NCBI RefSeq assembly: GCF_027580225.2
Contig: NC_073359.2
Coordinates: 8,174,001 to 8,238,000 of the forward strand
Reading direction: 5' to 3'
Length of the DNA stretch: 64,000 bases
Source of the DNA: Misgurnus anguillicaudatus
Lineage: Eukaryota; Chordata; Actinopteri; Cypriniformes; Cobitidae
Positions within the stretch are counted from its first letter, which is position 1, and every line of letters begins with the position of its first letter. Below the pieces are notes generated by a model. It was not told where the DNA came from. It worked only from the letters and a program-made list of their open reading frames with translations, and searched no databases. The translations under genes and the position numbers were made by a program. Of this stretch, positions 32,751-45,087 are shown piece by piece.

Positions 32751-35234
32751 GGTCACACAATAAATAAACTCATATAGGCTAGGCTACTTTTGAATTCGTT
32801 TTGTTAATTTGCTAATATTTAAGTTAAACACATTTCATGTAGGCTTATTTATTTTATTTTTTTTTCACAAAAGAAAGATGTAATCATCACGTTCTATTCA
32901 TTTTAATGCCTTTTGCGCATAAACTAAACCCTTGGGGGAATTATTTATAAATGAATCAACAACGCAAATCAAGGAATGAACTTATTTCTCTATTTAAGAC
33001 AGTCTGGCAGGGCGGTGATAGCGATACAGCAAACACCGAAAAGTTTATAGGATTAGATTTGGAAATAAGATTATGAAGAAAACAGCGGTCCTGACTCCTG
33101 GCTTTTTTCTATACATTTGGCGCACGGAACGCGACATTGCTGTTGGGTTACGTTCAAATAATTTTCTTCAAAAGAATTATGCTTTGGCTCTGACTCGATT
33201 GTAAGAGGCTCATTACCTAATTCCGTCTTCGGGTTCGGACCTGATGTGACGGGAGGTTGATGTCAGAGCATTGGTTGTGATCTTCGGACGGATCAGGCAA
33301 CTTAACATTCTTAACGAAAAAGTTGTCAATCGTTCTTTTCCTCTTCTCTTATCATCAGCGTCTCTCTCTCTCTCTCTCTCTGACTGGAGCGCACACGCAT
33401 TTTTAAACGTACACACACTTAGATCTGGACCATGGCTTTTTCCCTCGACCTCCTGGGTTGCACCAGTGCGACCTGATATTTTTTTTAAGTCGCACCATTG
33501 AGAAATTAGGTCGCATGTGCGACCAAATTGGTCGCACTCTAGAGCCCTGGTATATTTTACTTCCCCTCATCCCCGGTGGTTGGGGACTTCCAGTCATGAT
33601 GTAGACATGTTGGTATTTGTTTACCTTAGTCTATTTGACGACTGTCTGGAGAGCTTTGAATAGACGTGAGTATGAATGTTTGTTATTAACGTGTTTTACA
33701 GACTGTGAAATCTGTACAGCCACCAGTGATTGCCTTTGCTTTTTTTTTTTTTTTTTTGAGCTCCATTGTGTCTGTTTTGACCAGGACATTGTCAAGCTCT
33801 AAATCCCTGTGATAGACACCATAGATGCGCTAGATAGATGCACTGCTTGGCGCATTAAATGATGGATTTCTGACAGACGACCTCCATTTCTCTGGACAAG
33901 CTCAAAGAGATTCATGCAGGGATGTGGAAACTCCAAAATGATGATGTACTGATGTTCCTCTTCAAACCAGTCCAACATTTCCACAATGTAGGGGCTTTTC
34001 TTCGGTTTAAGCAGCATCAGATTAATAGCCACTTCTGAATAAAGAGGCTCGGCATGTCCACGCTAGTAAAAAAGCATTAAAAGAGGTTAGCTGAAAATAG
34101 CGGAGATGTTCAATTTCCATGCACTTGTACTAAGATACAGTGGGGTCTTTATTTATGACTTTATTACAGCTGCATTCTGTAACTTTTGCCTCACTATCGC
34201 CATCTCTGTTTGAACTATAAAACTGCAGTTATTTGCAGAGTAATTTGAAATCCCAGTTTAAAAATCCCAGATTGCCTCTTTATATTCATACATTTTTGGA
34301 CCCCATTGTATATAAAATTTTATATATAAAAAAAAATCTTGCTAACTTACCATTTTAATGAAACTGTCAGAGAGCCACAACTTTTCAATAAATTTGATGG
34401 CGACCTATAAGGGAAAGTAATTATTTGTAAGTCACATCAAACTATAACTGATATAAACATATTTAGATCAAAACACTCAGCATGGATTTATATGTTGTCA
34501 CATTGTGCTGTTTGATGAAGAGCAGTTTTACCTTTCTGCCATCGGATTTTCGATATCCCTCATGAACTGTACCAAAGCCACCTCTTCCTATCTGTTTTTC
34601 TAGTGTATAAAGAATTTTAAATGCACCTGAAAAACAATCAATACAAAATGAACATAAGGCAATTTTTGTCTCCAATAGCAGTGCTGCTTATAATAAAACA
34701 GACAGAATAAATATTCATGTAATGAATGTGCAGATCATGGAGAGTTGTTCAGTACATCCAATGCTAATCAGCTACTAGCAGAAAAAAACAAGATGAATGT
34801 TTGTGATCAAGTACAAGTAAAAACAGCAGGACAACCATTAAAAAAACTAAATATTTCTTTAAACCAGAAATCAGGACAAGATGAAGGGAAAAGCTGAATC
34901 AAGAGTCCATCAGAATAACACATTATATATTGAATACAGGAAGAAGGTATTACATAAACGTATTACAGTAACTGGGCACAGGTTTAAAACAATTAGGAAA
35001 AGAGCAGTTGACAAAAGAGAAAAATAAAGCTGACAATAAAAAGCAGAACAAAGTGAACCAGAACATAATAACAGTAAACCTACTAGCAGGCTGTTCATTT
35101 TATGACTGCTTGACTGCAGAGAGGATGGACCTGGCTGTGGATCATTTTGATCACTTTGACCACTTGGCCCCTGATTGGATGGACCATGTTCAGGAACAGC
35201 TGGATCTTGATGAGCTGTTTGCTTCCATTTAGAT

Positions 35235-35428
35235 CAGGGATGGGCATCTTCGGTCCTGGAGGGCCGGTGTCCTGCAGAGTTTAGCTCCAACCTTAATTAA
35301 ACACACCTGAAGCAGCCAATTAAGGTCTTACTAGGCATACTGGAAACTCTTAGGCAGGTGTGCTGAGGCAAGTTGGAGCTAAACTCTGCAGGACACCGGC
35401 CCTCCAGGACCGAAGTTGCCCATCCCTG
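35235..35428. mobile_element. Nonautonomous hAT (194 bp) in pseudogene exon 6
   Basis: Termini cagggatgggcatcttcggt / ...ccgaagttgcccatccctg, with complementary arms around ctggagggccggtgtcctgc. A perfect 8-bp repeat ATTTAGAT flanks it (35227-35234, 35429-35436). Confidence 0.92.
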
Positions 35429-35710
35429 ATTTAGATGAACTTCAATTTAGTACCCGCTGGCTTGAGTCCTGTGGGACTAAACTCAATCATTTTCACGGCC
35501 CCCACTTGGCTCCTGGTTGAACAGACCGTGTTTAGGATCAGCTTTTTCTTGAAGATCTGTTTTCTCCAAGGTGGATGAACCAGACTGGCAATAGACTGGT
35601 TCTTCACAGCACGCTGGCTTAAGTCCTGAGGGACTATTCTGCCTATCATCTTTAGGGCACTTGACTGCAGGCAGGATGGGCCTGGCTGACTATCAGTCTG
35701 ATCTCGTTGA

Positions 35711-35870
35711 GCACTTGGCTCCTGGTCAAATGGACCATCTTTAGGATCAGCCTCTTCTTGAAGATCTGTTTTCTCCAACAGCACTTGGCTCCTGGTCGAA
35801 TGGACCATCTTTAGGATCAGCCTCTTCTTGAAGATCTGTTTTCTCCAACAGCACTTGGCTCCTGGTCAAA
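35711..35870 (-). repeat. 70-bp tandem duplication in pseudogene exon
   Basis: gcacttggctcctggtc recurs at 35711, 35781 and 35851 with the intervening ~50 bases almost identical. As 70 is not a multiple of three, each extra unit shifts the reading frame of the kinase exon. Confidence 0.9.
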
Positions 35871-35879
35871 AAGTTGCTA

Positions 35880-37136
35880 ATTTTATTACGTATGGCTGTG
35901 GCTAGAACTAAAATCGTGATTTAAGGGGAAAATTACTTTCTGTTAAGAAAAATAGTTTACTCTCACAACCCTAAATGGATGTTTGCCAGTAATATCAGTA
36001 ATTTCTTACAGTTTAAAGGGGGGATGAGTTTATTCACAATCGAAGATGTTGATAGCTCTCATGTTGATAGGGAAAGACTAGGACACAAAGACCAGTGAGG
36101 AGCCCAGGGAAGATCCGAAGTGCAATAAGCGTCGGGGGCCAAACCCTGTGGTGAAGACTCCCTCATAGGTTCCCCTCAAGTAGTTCATCCCCACCTCACC
36201 TGGTCCCTTAGGTGTCAAACTACATTAGATTAGGGTACAAAAACACTCTATGATAAATTTTATATCTTTTATATTTAATATTTTTTATGTAAGGTTGTAA
36301 AAACAATTGTTAAAGCAATATAATCACAGGGAAGTTAAAACTTAAAAAAATGTTGTATGAGAGTACTGCTCTTTTGTTTTTCTGTTTGTGTTGCAGATCC
36401 AGGACATTGCCAAATGCATGACTGTCATCAACATATGAAGGTAAAATGATACCCAAAAGATCTGAATGGGCAGAATAAAATTTGTAAGTGTACGTGACAT
36501 TGAAAGTGTAAGAGAATTTGCACGCGCAAAAAGTTTTGTAAAGATGCAAATCAAGTTGCAATATTTGAACACACTTATCGGTTTCGGACGATAAATCTTT
36601 CCGTTTGGCTGGTGGGTTCTCTGATTGGGTCACGTTAGCGCGTTATCATTTTGTTCCAAGATAAATGCACTCGAACTCACACAGCGACACACAGACCAGT
36701 TGGCGCACGACACCAAAGCAACCTGAGAGCAAACTGCTTTGTGTGCTTTTAAATCACTCCCACAGATGCCCTGTGCTGAATGCTGACCGGCCCATGCAAA
36801 GTCGAACACACAGCAAGCGTCTAAAAGACTGTAAAATAACGATTTATCAGTTACTTCTTAACATGACATTTTGGCGTGTGTATCACAAGAATTGGTGTTC
36901 AAAAATAATTTTTCCTAAAGGTACACTTTGAAAAGAGGACGAGGGGTGGGTCTTATATTTAGGGTTGTCTTATACTCTGGGCAATACGATACAGTATAAT
37001 CTCTGCATTTTAAACTAGACCTTGAACTGCATTTAGATTGCATATTTCTTTTGTAATATAAGAGCAGTTAACATAATCAGTAGGTATGTGCAATCATGCA
37101 TGTACAATTGTATTTACTAGTCTGATGATTTTTTAG
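35880..37136. other. Spacer, no supported gene
   Basis: One short exon-like piece at 36397-36440 lies between ttgcag and gtaaaa. The remaining ORFs on both strands are short and have no recognisable domain or paired splice signals. Confidence 0.4.
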
Positions 37137-37375
37137 GAGCAGGCTGATCAAGAGCAATTGCAAGTGGTCTTAAAAAACTGGATTGTGTAGGAGCACGGCA
37201 GAACCCCAACAGCACTTCCTCTCGGCCAAGGCTTATGGGAACAGATTCTAGTGGACCTGCTGGTTACATACCTACATACAGGGAACAATGCAACCTCTGG
37301 AACATCAAGTGGATGTCCTGGTATAAATACAGGGACAAATACGCCAGTACCCACTGTCAACAGTGAAATGCAAAG
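37137..37375 (+). pseudogene. Exon-like segment of unrecognised gene with one stop
   Basis: Acceptor gattttttag and donor gtaagc bound 239 nt. One frame reads EQADQEQLQVVLKNWIV, then TAG. It then stays open as EHGRTPTALPLGQGLWEQ, ILVDLLVTYLHTGNNATSGT and a Ser/Thr/Pro-rich tail ending VNSEMQ. This may be the neighbour exon of the relic at 38269-38358, although the phases do not join cleanly. I do not recognise the protein; the single stop argues for decay. Confidence 0.35.
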
Positions 37376-38268
37376 GTAAGCTGTTATTGTTAATGGAATA
37401 GTTCAACAAAGCCTGAAAATTATTTCATCATATATGTCAATATAAACTTGAATAACTTTTTTAGTGATCCCACGGGTCATGGAATTTTTGGAATATCATG
37501 GAATTTTGAAAGGCCTATTCCATACATTGAAAGTCAGGGAATTGTATATATTTTTGTCCACGTCATGGAATATTAGGGATTTTATTTATTGATTAAAATG
37601 TTAGTTGAAGTTGTGATGTATGGAATGCCATTTCTGGGTCCAAGCCTCCACTGATTTTTAAGTGAGACTACAATCTAAGCAGCCATTTTGGCATTGTTTG
37701 TTCATTTCACGCACGGAATGGAATCCTTCTTGCACCTGAGCGGGCACAGAGGTTGTTGTTCCCACTACAGGGCATACATGAAAATTTCAGAGCGCCTGGG
37801 CTTTAATGACGAGCTCAGATTAATGGCATCAGTTATAAGAAGCTTTCGGTCATGAGAGTGTTGCCCTTAGAGTAAATCAGCTTCTTTTTTTGTCCAAAAT
37901 CAAGTCCCTTGAGTAAAAAATGAACAAATAAATAATTGAGTAAACGATCGCCTTGCCACCCAATACTATTAGTGATCTCACAGGATTGGACAACTGACAA
38001 CGGGGCATATACCCAACACTAAAAGAAAGTAAATGTAGAAAGAATTTTCATTTTTGACTAAACTCCCTTTAATGTTATATGCATACAATAATTTGTACAA
38101 TAATTGTATTGTTTATGTTTTTGCTTTATCTTAATGTACATATTAAGTGTTAAAATATTATATGCTGATGTATTTTTTGACAGATCATTCCCTGGAGTGT
38201 TTTTTAAAAAACAAGGTAAACTTTGTTTACACGGAAGGCCTCAATTCAATTCTTTCTGCTCCCACAGC

Positions 38269-38358
38269 AAACTGACAGACCTCTAAATGGGGCAGTGGAG
38301 CTTGGATGGCTTCAGGCAGGACCTGATATCATTGCCAGAAAATACTTGTCACAAAGAG
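38269..38358 (+). pseudogene. Exon-like relic of unrecognised gene (copy B)
   Basis: Counterpart of 569-660, reading QTDRPLNGAVELGWLQAGPD and then IIARKYLSQR, between ctcccacag and gtacct. The following block at 38453-38528 (VISILKEEHHKMKQLADGWL) is five bases shorter upstream than in copy A and still does not join in frame. Confidence 0.35.
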
Positions 38359-38782
38359 GTACCTAGCTGTGCAATATTATGCACTTTCTTCACCGTTCTG
38401 TTTAACCTTTTTCCTGACAATCTTCATTCTTTTTCTTGATTTTTCATTCAGGTTATCAGTATCCTTAAAGAGGAGCATCATAAAATGAAGCAACTAGCTG
38501 ATGGTTGGCTTTGCTATAAAGCTGCAGGTTCAGTTCACACATGCATGATTGACTTTTCTTTACATATGCAGTTGTACACTTAATTTGTTTATTTTAAAGT
38601 TGTTCTGGAGAAATGGAGATGTTTTCAGAGTGAAGAGAGGTTGCTTTAGGTGGACCATCCACAGGAGAGAAGGTGGAGAAAAAGCAATAAGAAAAACTTT
38701 CACAATTACAAGGTTAAGCAGATTATGACATTTATTCAAACCAGTATCTTTAATTATATTTTGTTGCTTTACCTTAGATTGA

Positions 38783-38914
38783 TTGAAGATTGCTAATCCA
38801 AAAGTGGATGCAGATGTGTTCAGAAAACGGCTACTAAGTGCTGAAGTGAAGGAACAACCCTTGCGTTTCATCTTGGATCCCAGGGAGAAACTGGAGGAGC
38901 AGATAAAGAGATGA
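38783..38914 (+). pseudogene. Terminal exon-like ORF of unrecognised gene (copy B)
   Basis: Counterpart of 3722-3850: KIANPKVDADVFRKRLLSAE, then VKEQPLRFILDPREKLEEQI, KR and TGA. The substitutions relative to copy A (P to L, Q to K, L to P) are non-conservative, which suits a relic. The equivalent of the 2.6-kb copy A segment 836-3465 is missing just upstream. Confidence 0.35.
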
Positions 38915-39090
38915 TATCTTACTCTGAGTGATCAAATGTCACTTGGTCTCGGCCATTTTCATGTATTCTCAGAGGTAGGCCCAAATATTTTTACACTAGT
39001 TGTGGTCATTATAGTATACTGAAAACATACAACTAAATATACAAATGCATAGTGTTATCTGCCATATTTTATCCCTGTAATCATCTCTTA

Positions 39091-39404
39091 CTGTATGTTC
39101 ACACCACCTCTGGCGAGAGCGTCAAAAAACACTCTGGCTGTCCTGTCAACAACGATAAAGACAAAGTGTAGAGGACGCTCTGATGCTCGAATGCATTCTC
39201 TGAAATCCTCTCAAGCGGAGGTTTCCGCCTTCTGGTTGGTTGCCGCTGAACCGCGTTATAGCTTATTACCATAATGTTGAGCTGATTTCAGCTCTCCTCA
39301 ATGCTCACACCGTCCAAGACGCGCCACTGCTCGCCGGCTATCATTGAAAATGAAAGACTTCCAACCAGTTTGACGCTCTCGCAGGCAGCGGTGTGAACCC
39401 ACAG
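39091..39404. mobile_element. Harbinger-like MITE (copy B)
   Basis: Orthologue of 4027-4344, with TTA at 39088-39090 and 39405-39407. Confidence 0.8.
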
Positions 39405-40223
39405 TTAAGGTTTTAAATGCTTCAGAATGATACAATTCTCATTAAAAAACTCTCTTCTTCTGTTATTACATTTTAAATCATTCTGCACTTTAGCCTTGGA
39501 TGTATTTACTTCTGTCCAATCAATAATTTTTGGGTGAACTAACCCTTTACTGTCATGTTTAACAGGTGATGCTGCCACAGAATAAGGGATGACCCGTCAC
39601 ATTCTTAGTAGGCCTACTGCAATCCTTAAACTGAGAAATGGCTTCAGCATAATCTTTGGTAAGATGTGTTGAATACTTGATTTGAATGCCTTTGTATGTT
39701 AACTGGTCCACAAATAGATAGGAAATCAATACGAAGGTCTTGCTGTAGAAAAAAATACTATGACCAGGCACAGCTGTGCTCGGCATAGACGTCCCTGTGT
39801 GTGTGGTTAACCACATTGGGTTAATTGAGATCCCATTCGTGTCGCAATGGTTACAAACTCGCATTTACTGCTGCCAGCTGATAGATGACAAATGAGAGCT
39901 TTCCCTTCTCTCTCACGTGTACAGGTGCGCTGTTCCTTAAGATGCGTCCATCACATGCAGACCTATCAAACCTGTACATTGACTAAACAAAAGGCTTTCT
40001 CATTTGCACAAAATGAAATCATTTGGTGATACATTCTAGCAATTCTAAATTAAAACTAAAATAAACAAAGCTTTTAATAAGTTTTATACTCTTTGTAAAT
40101 AAATACCAGCTAAACCAGCATAGACCAGCATAATTCACATGCTGGTTTGATGCTGGTTTTTCAGCAGGGAATATGCTAAAAGTTGTGTCCTTTAAGACAT
40201 GGGGTTGTCTGTGTACTTTACAC

Positions 40224-40459
40224 CAGTGGTTCTCAAACTGGGGGCCCTAGGTGGTGACACATAAATTTATCACACATTCTTTGTAATTAAACCTCAGAAA
40301 AATAAGGCTATTATCCAACAGCAATTTTATAATTTAATATGTTTTTTATTGAAATTTTAAGTTTACAAAGTTTTATGTCATACATTTTCTTTGGGGGCCA
40401 TGAAGGGATGCACTGTACATAAGGGGGGCCGCATGCACGAAAAGGTTTGAGAACCACTG
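40224..40459. mobile_element. Nonautonomous hAT element (copy B)
   Basis: Orthologue of 5175-5414 with better-preserved ends (cagtggttctcaaact ... agaaccactg). The left target repeat has mutated to CTTTACAC, while the right is still CTGTACAC. Confidence 0.87.
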
Positions 40460-41061
40460 CTGTACACATCTGTACAGATCTCACAGTGAGGAGAGTGTAT
40501 TGCAATCTTTTACATTTGTAATTAATTTTATCCTAATACAAAATACTTTATTCAACACCTTAATTTCCACTTAAAAGCGTAAAACTGTACAATGTGTTTT
40601 TAAAGGATGTGATTATAAAACACATGAATGGGGCTTATACAACATGTAGCAATGATGGCAAAATAATGATGGCCGTAGCTTGACATTTGACTTTGGGGGC
40701 CAGACTGGTCTATCATTTTTATCACAAACTAGATCATTAAAATGAATAAAAAATATAGCACGTGGGATATGAGTTGAAATAATGACTGATGTGGTGATAT
40801 CTACTGATCCACTTCAGAACCAAGGTACAAATCGGAAATGTAAATATGATAAATTATTACAATTGCTAAACATAAATATTTTTTTCCTAACCACAGAAAC
40901 TCTGTCTCACCACCTATGCCTAGGAAGCTACCCGGTATCACGAGAAATCGAGTCCCCACCAGAAAGGGATTTTTTGGGGATGGCTGCACCTCACAACTCT
41001 TCACTGACCACTGCCTGCGTTTATGCATCATCTAGTCAACAGAAAGTTTTAAGCACAATGA

Positions 41062-41298
41062 GGTGGTTTTCCAGACAGGGATTAGTTTACGCCAGGACTA
41101 GGCCTCAGTTTAATTAGGAAATATAATTCGTTTTAACAAGCATGCCTTACTGAAAACATTACTTGTGTTCATTTTGAGGCAAAACAAAAGGGCACTGATG
41201 TATTTTATGATTTGTCAGTGCAAATTGTTTTCAGTTTGGACAGATTTCACATTTATTTTAGTCTAGGACTAGTCTGATCCCTGTCCGGGAAACCGCCC
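41062..41298. mobile_element. MITE with GG-GTTT-CC-GACAGGGAT ends (copy B)
   Basis: Orthologue of 5996-6233: ggtggttttccagacaggg ... ccctgtccgggaaaccgcc. Confidence 0.6.
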
Positions 41299-42703
41299 CA
41301 ATACGTTTAAAAAAATACAGCTAAATACTTAGCAATACATTTAGCAATACATTTAACTGTCATATGTTTCAGATTGTTTAGCCAGAGGACACAGTTTTTG
41401 TCTTCACTTGTCATGGTTGCATGTGGCTAGCTTACTGATTATGTGAAGACTCAAGCATTTTAACATAACACACATAAATTTGAACTAACTGTTGAAACAT
41501 TGGAGACATGTCAGACATTACAGTGTGTTTTCTTGTAAAAACACTTTAAAATATTATGCATTCTAAAAAAGCTCAAATGTCTTACAATGAAACTGTTGGA
41601 TTTTGTGTGAATAATGTAATGTTAGTTATGTTACTTTATATTCTCTGTAAAAGTAAGCAATATTACTGTATGTAATAATTTGTGTAATTACACACCGTTT
41701 AAGTGTATTGCATGATGTTGATTACAGTGTGTATAAACAACATGCTTGAAACATTATTGACCTCTTATTAAACTTTTTAAATGTAATGTAATGTAATAGT
41801 AACATTAAATGAACTATTCTTAATGAAGACTAAACCATTTTGAAGATAAGGATTGTTGTAACTTCAGATTGAAGTAATTTATTAACTTCACACAATACAA
41901 ATGTGGATGGGTACAGTATGGACACTGATATTATTTACTGAGATATACAACTGATGACTTATTTTTATCTGATGTAATGTTATTGTACAGTGAGTGCAAC
42001 TGGTGTTAATTTTAAACTAGCTTACGCGATAGCTGTACGCTAAGCTAGTACGTCACGTAAACCTAATAAAAAAAATCTGAATGAGATTTGTTAGATCTTA
42101 TCTCCCATTCTCATTTCGATTTTTTTTATTGCAAGACAAAATAAATACAAAAACAAAATAGCACTGCATTGACATACAATGAAAAGGAAAGAAGGAAAAT
42201 AAAAAATAAACCATTCTTTAAGTATAAAAGAAGGCTGCATACTCCAGAGGTCGCATATCTAGGCTGCATACGTCATCAAGAGTGTCTTATTTGAGAATAT
42301 TACTAATTATAAAGGTTACAATTATTTTTAGTTAAGTGTAAATTGTTGATATATGATTATGACTTGCGAATGTAATGCTCAGTTTTTTAATGTAATGCTC
42401 AGTTAACTTAAATAAACCAGGCCTGATGACGTATGCAGCCTGCATGTGGCCTACTTGCCGATTGGTTAAAAGTAAGCCTTCTGACTGAATGACGGGGCAA
42501 TCGACACATAATACAATTAAAAGAAATATACTGATTAACAAATATACAAATTGCGGGTTTAACACTTGAGGGCCTAAAAACTGGAAGGATTTGAATCCAC
42601 GTGAACTGGGAACATCACGTGCTGGTCGCACGTGCAGGAGGTAAGTCCAGTATCGGCGGGAAATCCCCACTGTACATTCTGTAATTAATGCGAATAGAAT
42701 GTT

Positions 42704-42764
42704 TGACGTCACAATGAGAACAGAGCGAATGGAATGTTTGACGTCACAATCAGAACATATAAAA
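42704..42764 (+). promoter_or_regulatory. Promoter of kinase gene B: two CREs and TATA box
   Basis: TGACGTCA at 42704-42711 and 42739-42746 and TATAAAA at 42758-42764, with the same spacing as in copy A. The 5' UTR differs by a small deletion (aataac) before the ATG at 42906. Confidence 0.8.
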
Positions 42765-42905
42765 CGACGCGCTCTGGAACATTCTCTTTAGATCATTGAT
42801 TTCCTTGAGCGAAAGCAAAGCTAATCCTTGACAGCTATTACAGACTTTCAGTCCGTGCGCAACAAGTCACTGTTACAGACTGTTGTGAATTAGACTGAGG
42901 TAGAA

Positions 42906-45027
42906 ATGCCTAAATCAAACGATCAGCTCAAAAGCGGCGTTTCCCTTCCGGGAGCCGTAATGGAAGATGAGTGGATGCCACCAGGTCAGTTAATCACAAC
43001 ATTTGGAAATATTGAACTCATTAACCGTTTAAACCTTTGACACATAAGTTATCTGTGACTCGGACAGCGTCCGAAAACAGGCGGAGACAACACAAGTTTT
43101 CGTCAGAGAGATACGATCGCTGCTAGGCGGATTTCACTCACGAATTTAATTGCTCAAACTTTTTTATAAACTCAATAATATTATTACACATGACAACCAA
43201 ACCAAACACAAGGACTACGATGAAAGTTTCCGTGGCTAATGAGAACATATAAATTAATAGCACCGGATTTAAAGTGACAGCGCCTCTTTTTGGTCCGTTA
43301 AATGATTATTAGCACAGAGTACGAACCCCATACCAGCTTGATTTTACTGATGGATGTATACTTTTATATTATGTATAGTGTTAAATACTATAAAATTGAT
43401 TGGCTGAGAGCCGTGCGATTTTCCTCCTCAGAGCCTTTTACATTGAGAGAGTTACATTGAAGTACATTGAGTTAGAGGCAAAGAGCTGTGATTTTTTTAA
43501 TTAATTTATTAAAATACAATATTTATGTGTCACACCAATATATGTAGGTAGTATTTTTATGTAAGTCTATCAACAATGTTTTTTAAAAATAAAATTCACT
43601 ATTATGGGAAGATGGTCAGGGCCTTGTTAAAGGTGCAGTGTGTAATTTTAGAAGGATCTCTTGACAAAATGCAAAATAATATGCAAAACTATATTATCAG
43701 TGGTGTATAAAGACCTTTCATAATGAACCGTTATGTGTTTATTACCTTAAAATTAGATGTTTTATCTACATATACCGAAGGTCCCCTTACATGAAAGTCG
43801 GCATTTTGTGGTGCCATATTTCTACAGAAGCCATTAATAGACAAACTTTTTTTTACTAAGTTGTCTCCGATGACATGTTTGTCCGGTGGCGGCTACTGTA
43901 GCTTCTCTATGTGATTAAAAAATGAGGGGTAAACAGTGTACTGAGCCGTTGGTTGCTATTCACCAGCACTTCACCACTAGATGCCGCTAAAATGTACACA
44001 CTGCACCTTTAACATGTTTTACGCCGCCTCAACAACTTTAAAGATGCTATGAATCTAGGGCTGGGCGATTTGACCTAAAATCAAAACCTCGGTTAATCTA
44101 ACATTTGACATCGGTTATGATTAATAAACGATTATTTTTTTGCCTCATAGTTCACTGACAAGGTTGGAAAGTTTAGGGCACATCTTAAATCAGCCTGCAA
44201 TGCAATTATTCACATTTTTTCCCAAAATAACTGCATTACTGAAAAATATTAAATAGACAACTCTATGCAGATGTTGCATGTCATTATTAGGGCTGGGTAT
44301 TGTTAGGAATTTCACAATTCGATTCGATTTCGATTCTTGAGGATTCGATTCAATTCAATATTGATTTACTTCCTTCGATATCGATTCAATAATAAGTAAA
44401 TACACAAGCAGTTAAGTACCCGAGTATATTTTTAAATAATGTGTGTAGTATTACTAATGTTCAGAGGTGGAAAAAGTACTAAAATATTTGACTTAAGTAA
44501 AAGTAAAGTTACTGGTCTAAAAATCTACTCAAGTAAAAGTAAAAAGTAAATAATTTTAACTTTACTCAGAGTAAAAGTTACTTTTTTTACAGCGGGGAGA
44601 GGTGGAGGATTTTTGTATAGTTCAAAAACGACAAGGGAATATAAATCTAAAACTAGTTATTTTTAATTGTTGGGACATCTTTACAATTAAAGTGCAATAA
44701 CAAAAAGTTAATAAAATAAAGAGCTTTTTTAAACTAAGAAACATTTATGGAATTATTTAATGATTTTACATGTGAGTTATGCACTTTTGAAGGTGGTCAG
44801 CAGCTTGTAAATACAATCACTATAGTAAGGCTGTAATTGATGTATTGCTGGTAACATACATTATTTTATTAAACTATATATCTAGTTTAAATGAGCATAT
44901 AATGAGATGAGTGCCATGTCATACTTTTGACACGTTTATTGTCTTCTTGCTTCCCTCACCTGGGTACCTGATGTCAGACCTTTATTATCTCTCTCTCTCT
45001 CTCTCTCTCTCTTTCTCATGTCTAATG

Positions 45028-45087
<60 letters not shown>

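Larger units (their letters stand above)
31212..33549. mobile_element. 2.3-kb DNA transposon with CAGGGCTCTAGA ends, nonautonomous
   Basis: Left terminus cagggctctagac; right terminus ...ctctagagccctg. Subterminal repeats of the type ggtgcaccagcac / gtcgcaccattg are seen at both ends. A 5-bp direct repeat GTATA flanks it, shorter than the 8 bp expected for hAT, so the class is tentative. It contains a younger MITE at 31324-31649, a nested hAT at 32227-32750 and a (TC)n run at 33361-33381. No transposase ORF is seen. It separates the two kinase pseudogenes. Confidence 0.75.
33758..35877 (-). pseudogene. PIM-related kinase pseudogene with introns
   Basis: Reverse strand carries part of exon 6 (35877-35084, interrupted by a hAT at 35235-35428), exon 7 (34626-34532, Gly-loop intact), exon 8 (34404-34351, one codon shorter) and the first part of exon 9 (34062-33758). 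Splice sites of exons 7 and 8 and the intron 8 sequence are conserved, so this is a genomic duplicate and not a retrocopy. Disabling lesions are a one-base frameshift and a TGA in exon 6, a 70-bp tandem duplication at 35711-35870, and a frameshift in exon 9 just before the catalytic loop. In the alternate frame that loop reads HRDLELDN. Exons 1-5, 10 and 11 were not found. Confidence 0.87.

Noticed and set aside
33799..34675. Functional minus-strand kinase
   Set aside because: Exon 9 is frameshifted, exon 6 is broken by a stop, a 70-bp duplication and a transposon, and exons 10-11 were not found.
37867..37869. Left breakpoint of the duplication
   Set aside because: Homology begins exactly at a TTA next to the end of a Harbinger-like MITE in copy A. 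This is better explained as the empty site of that MITE; the true breakpoint is outside the comparable sequence.
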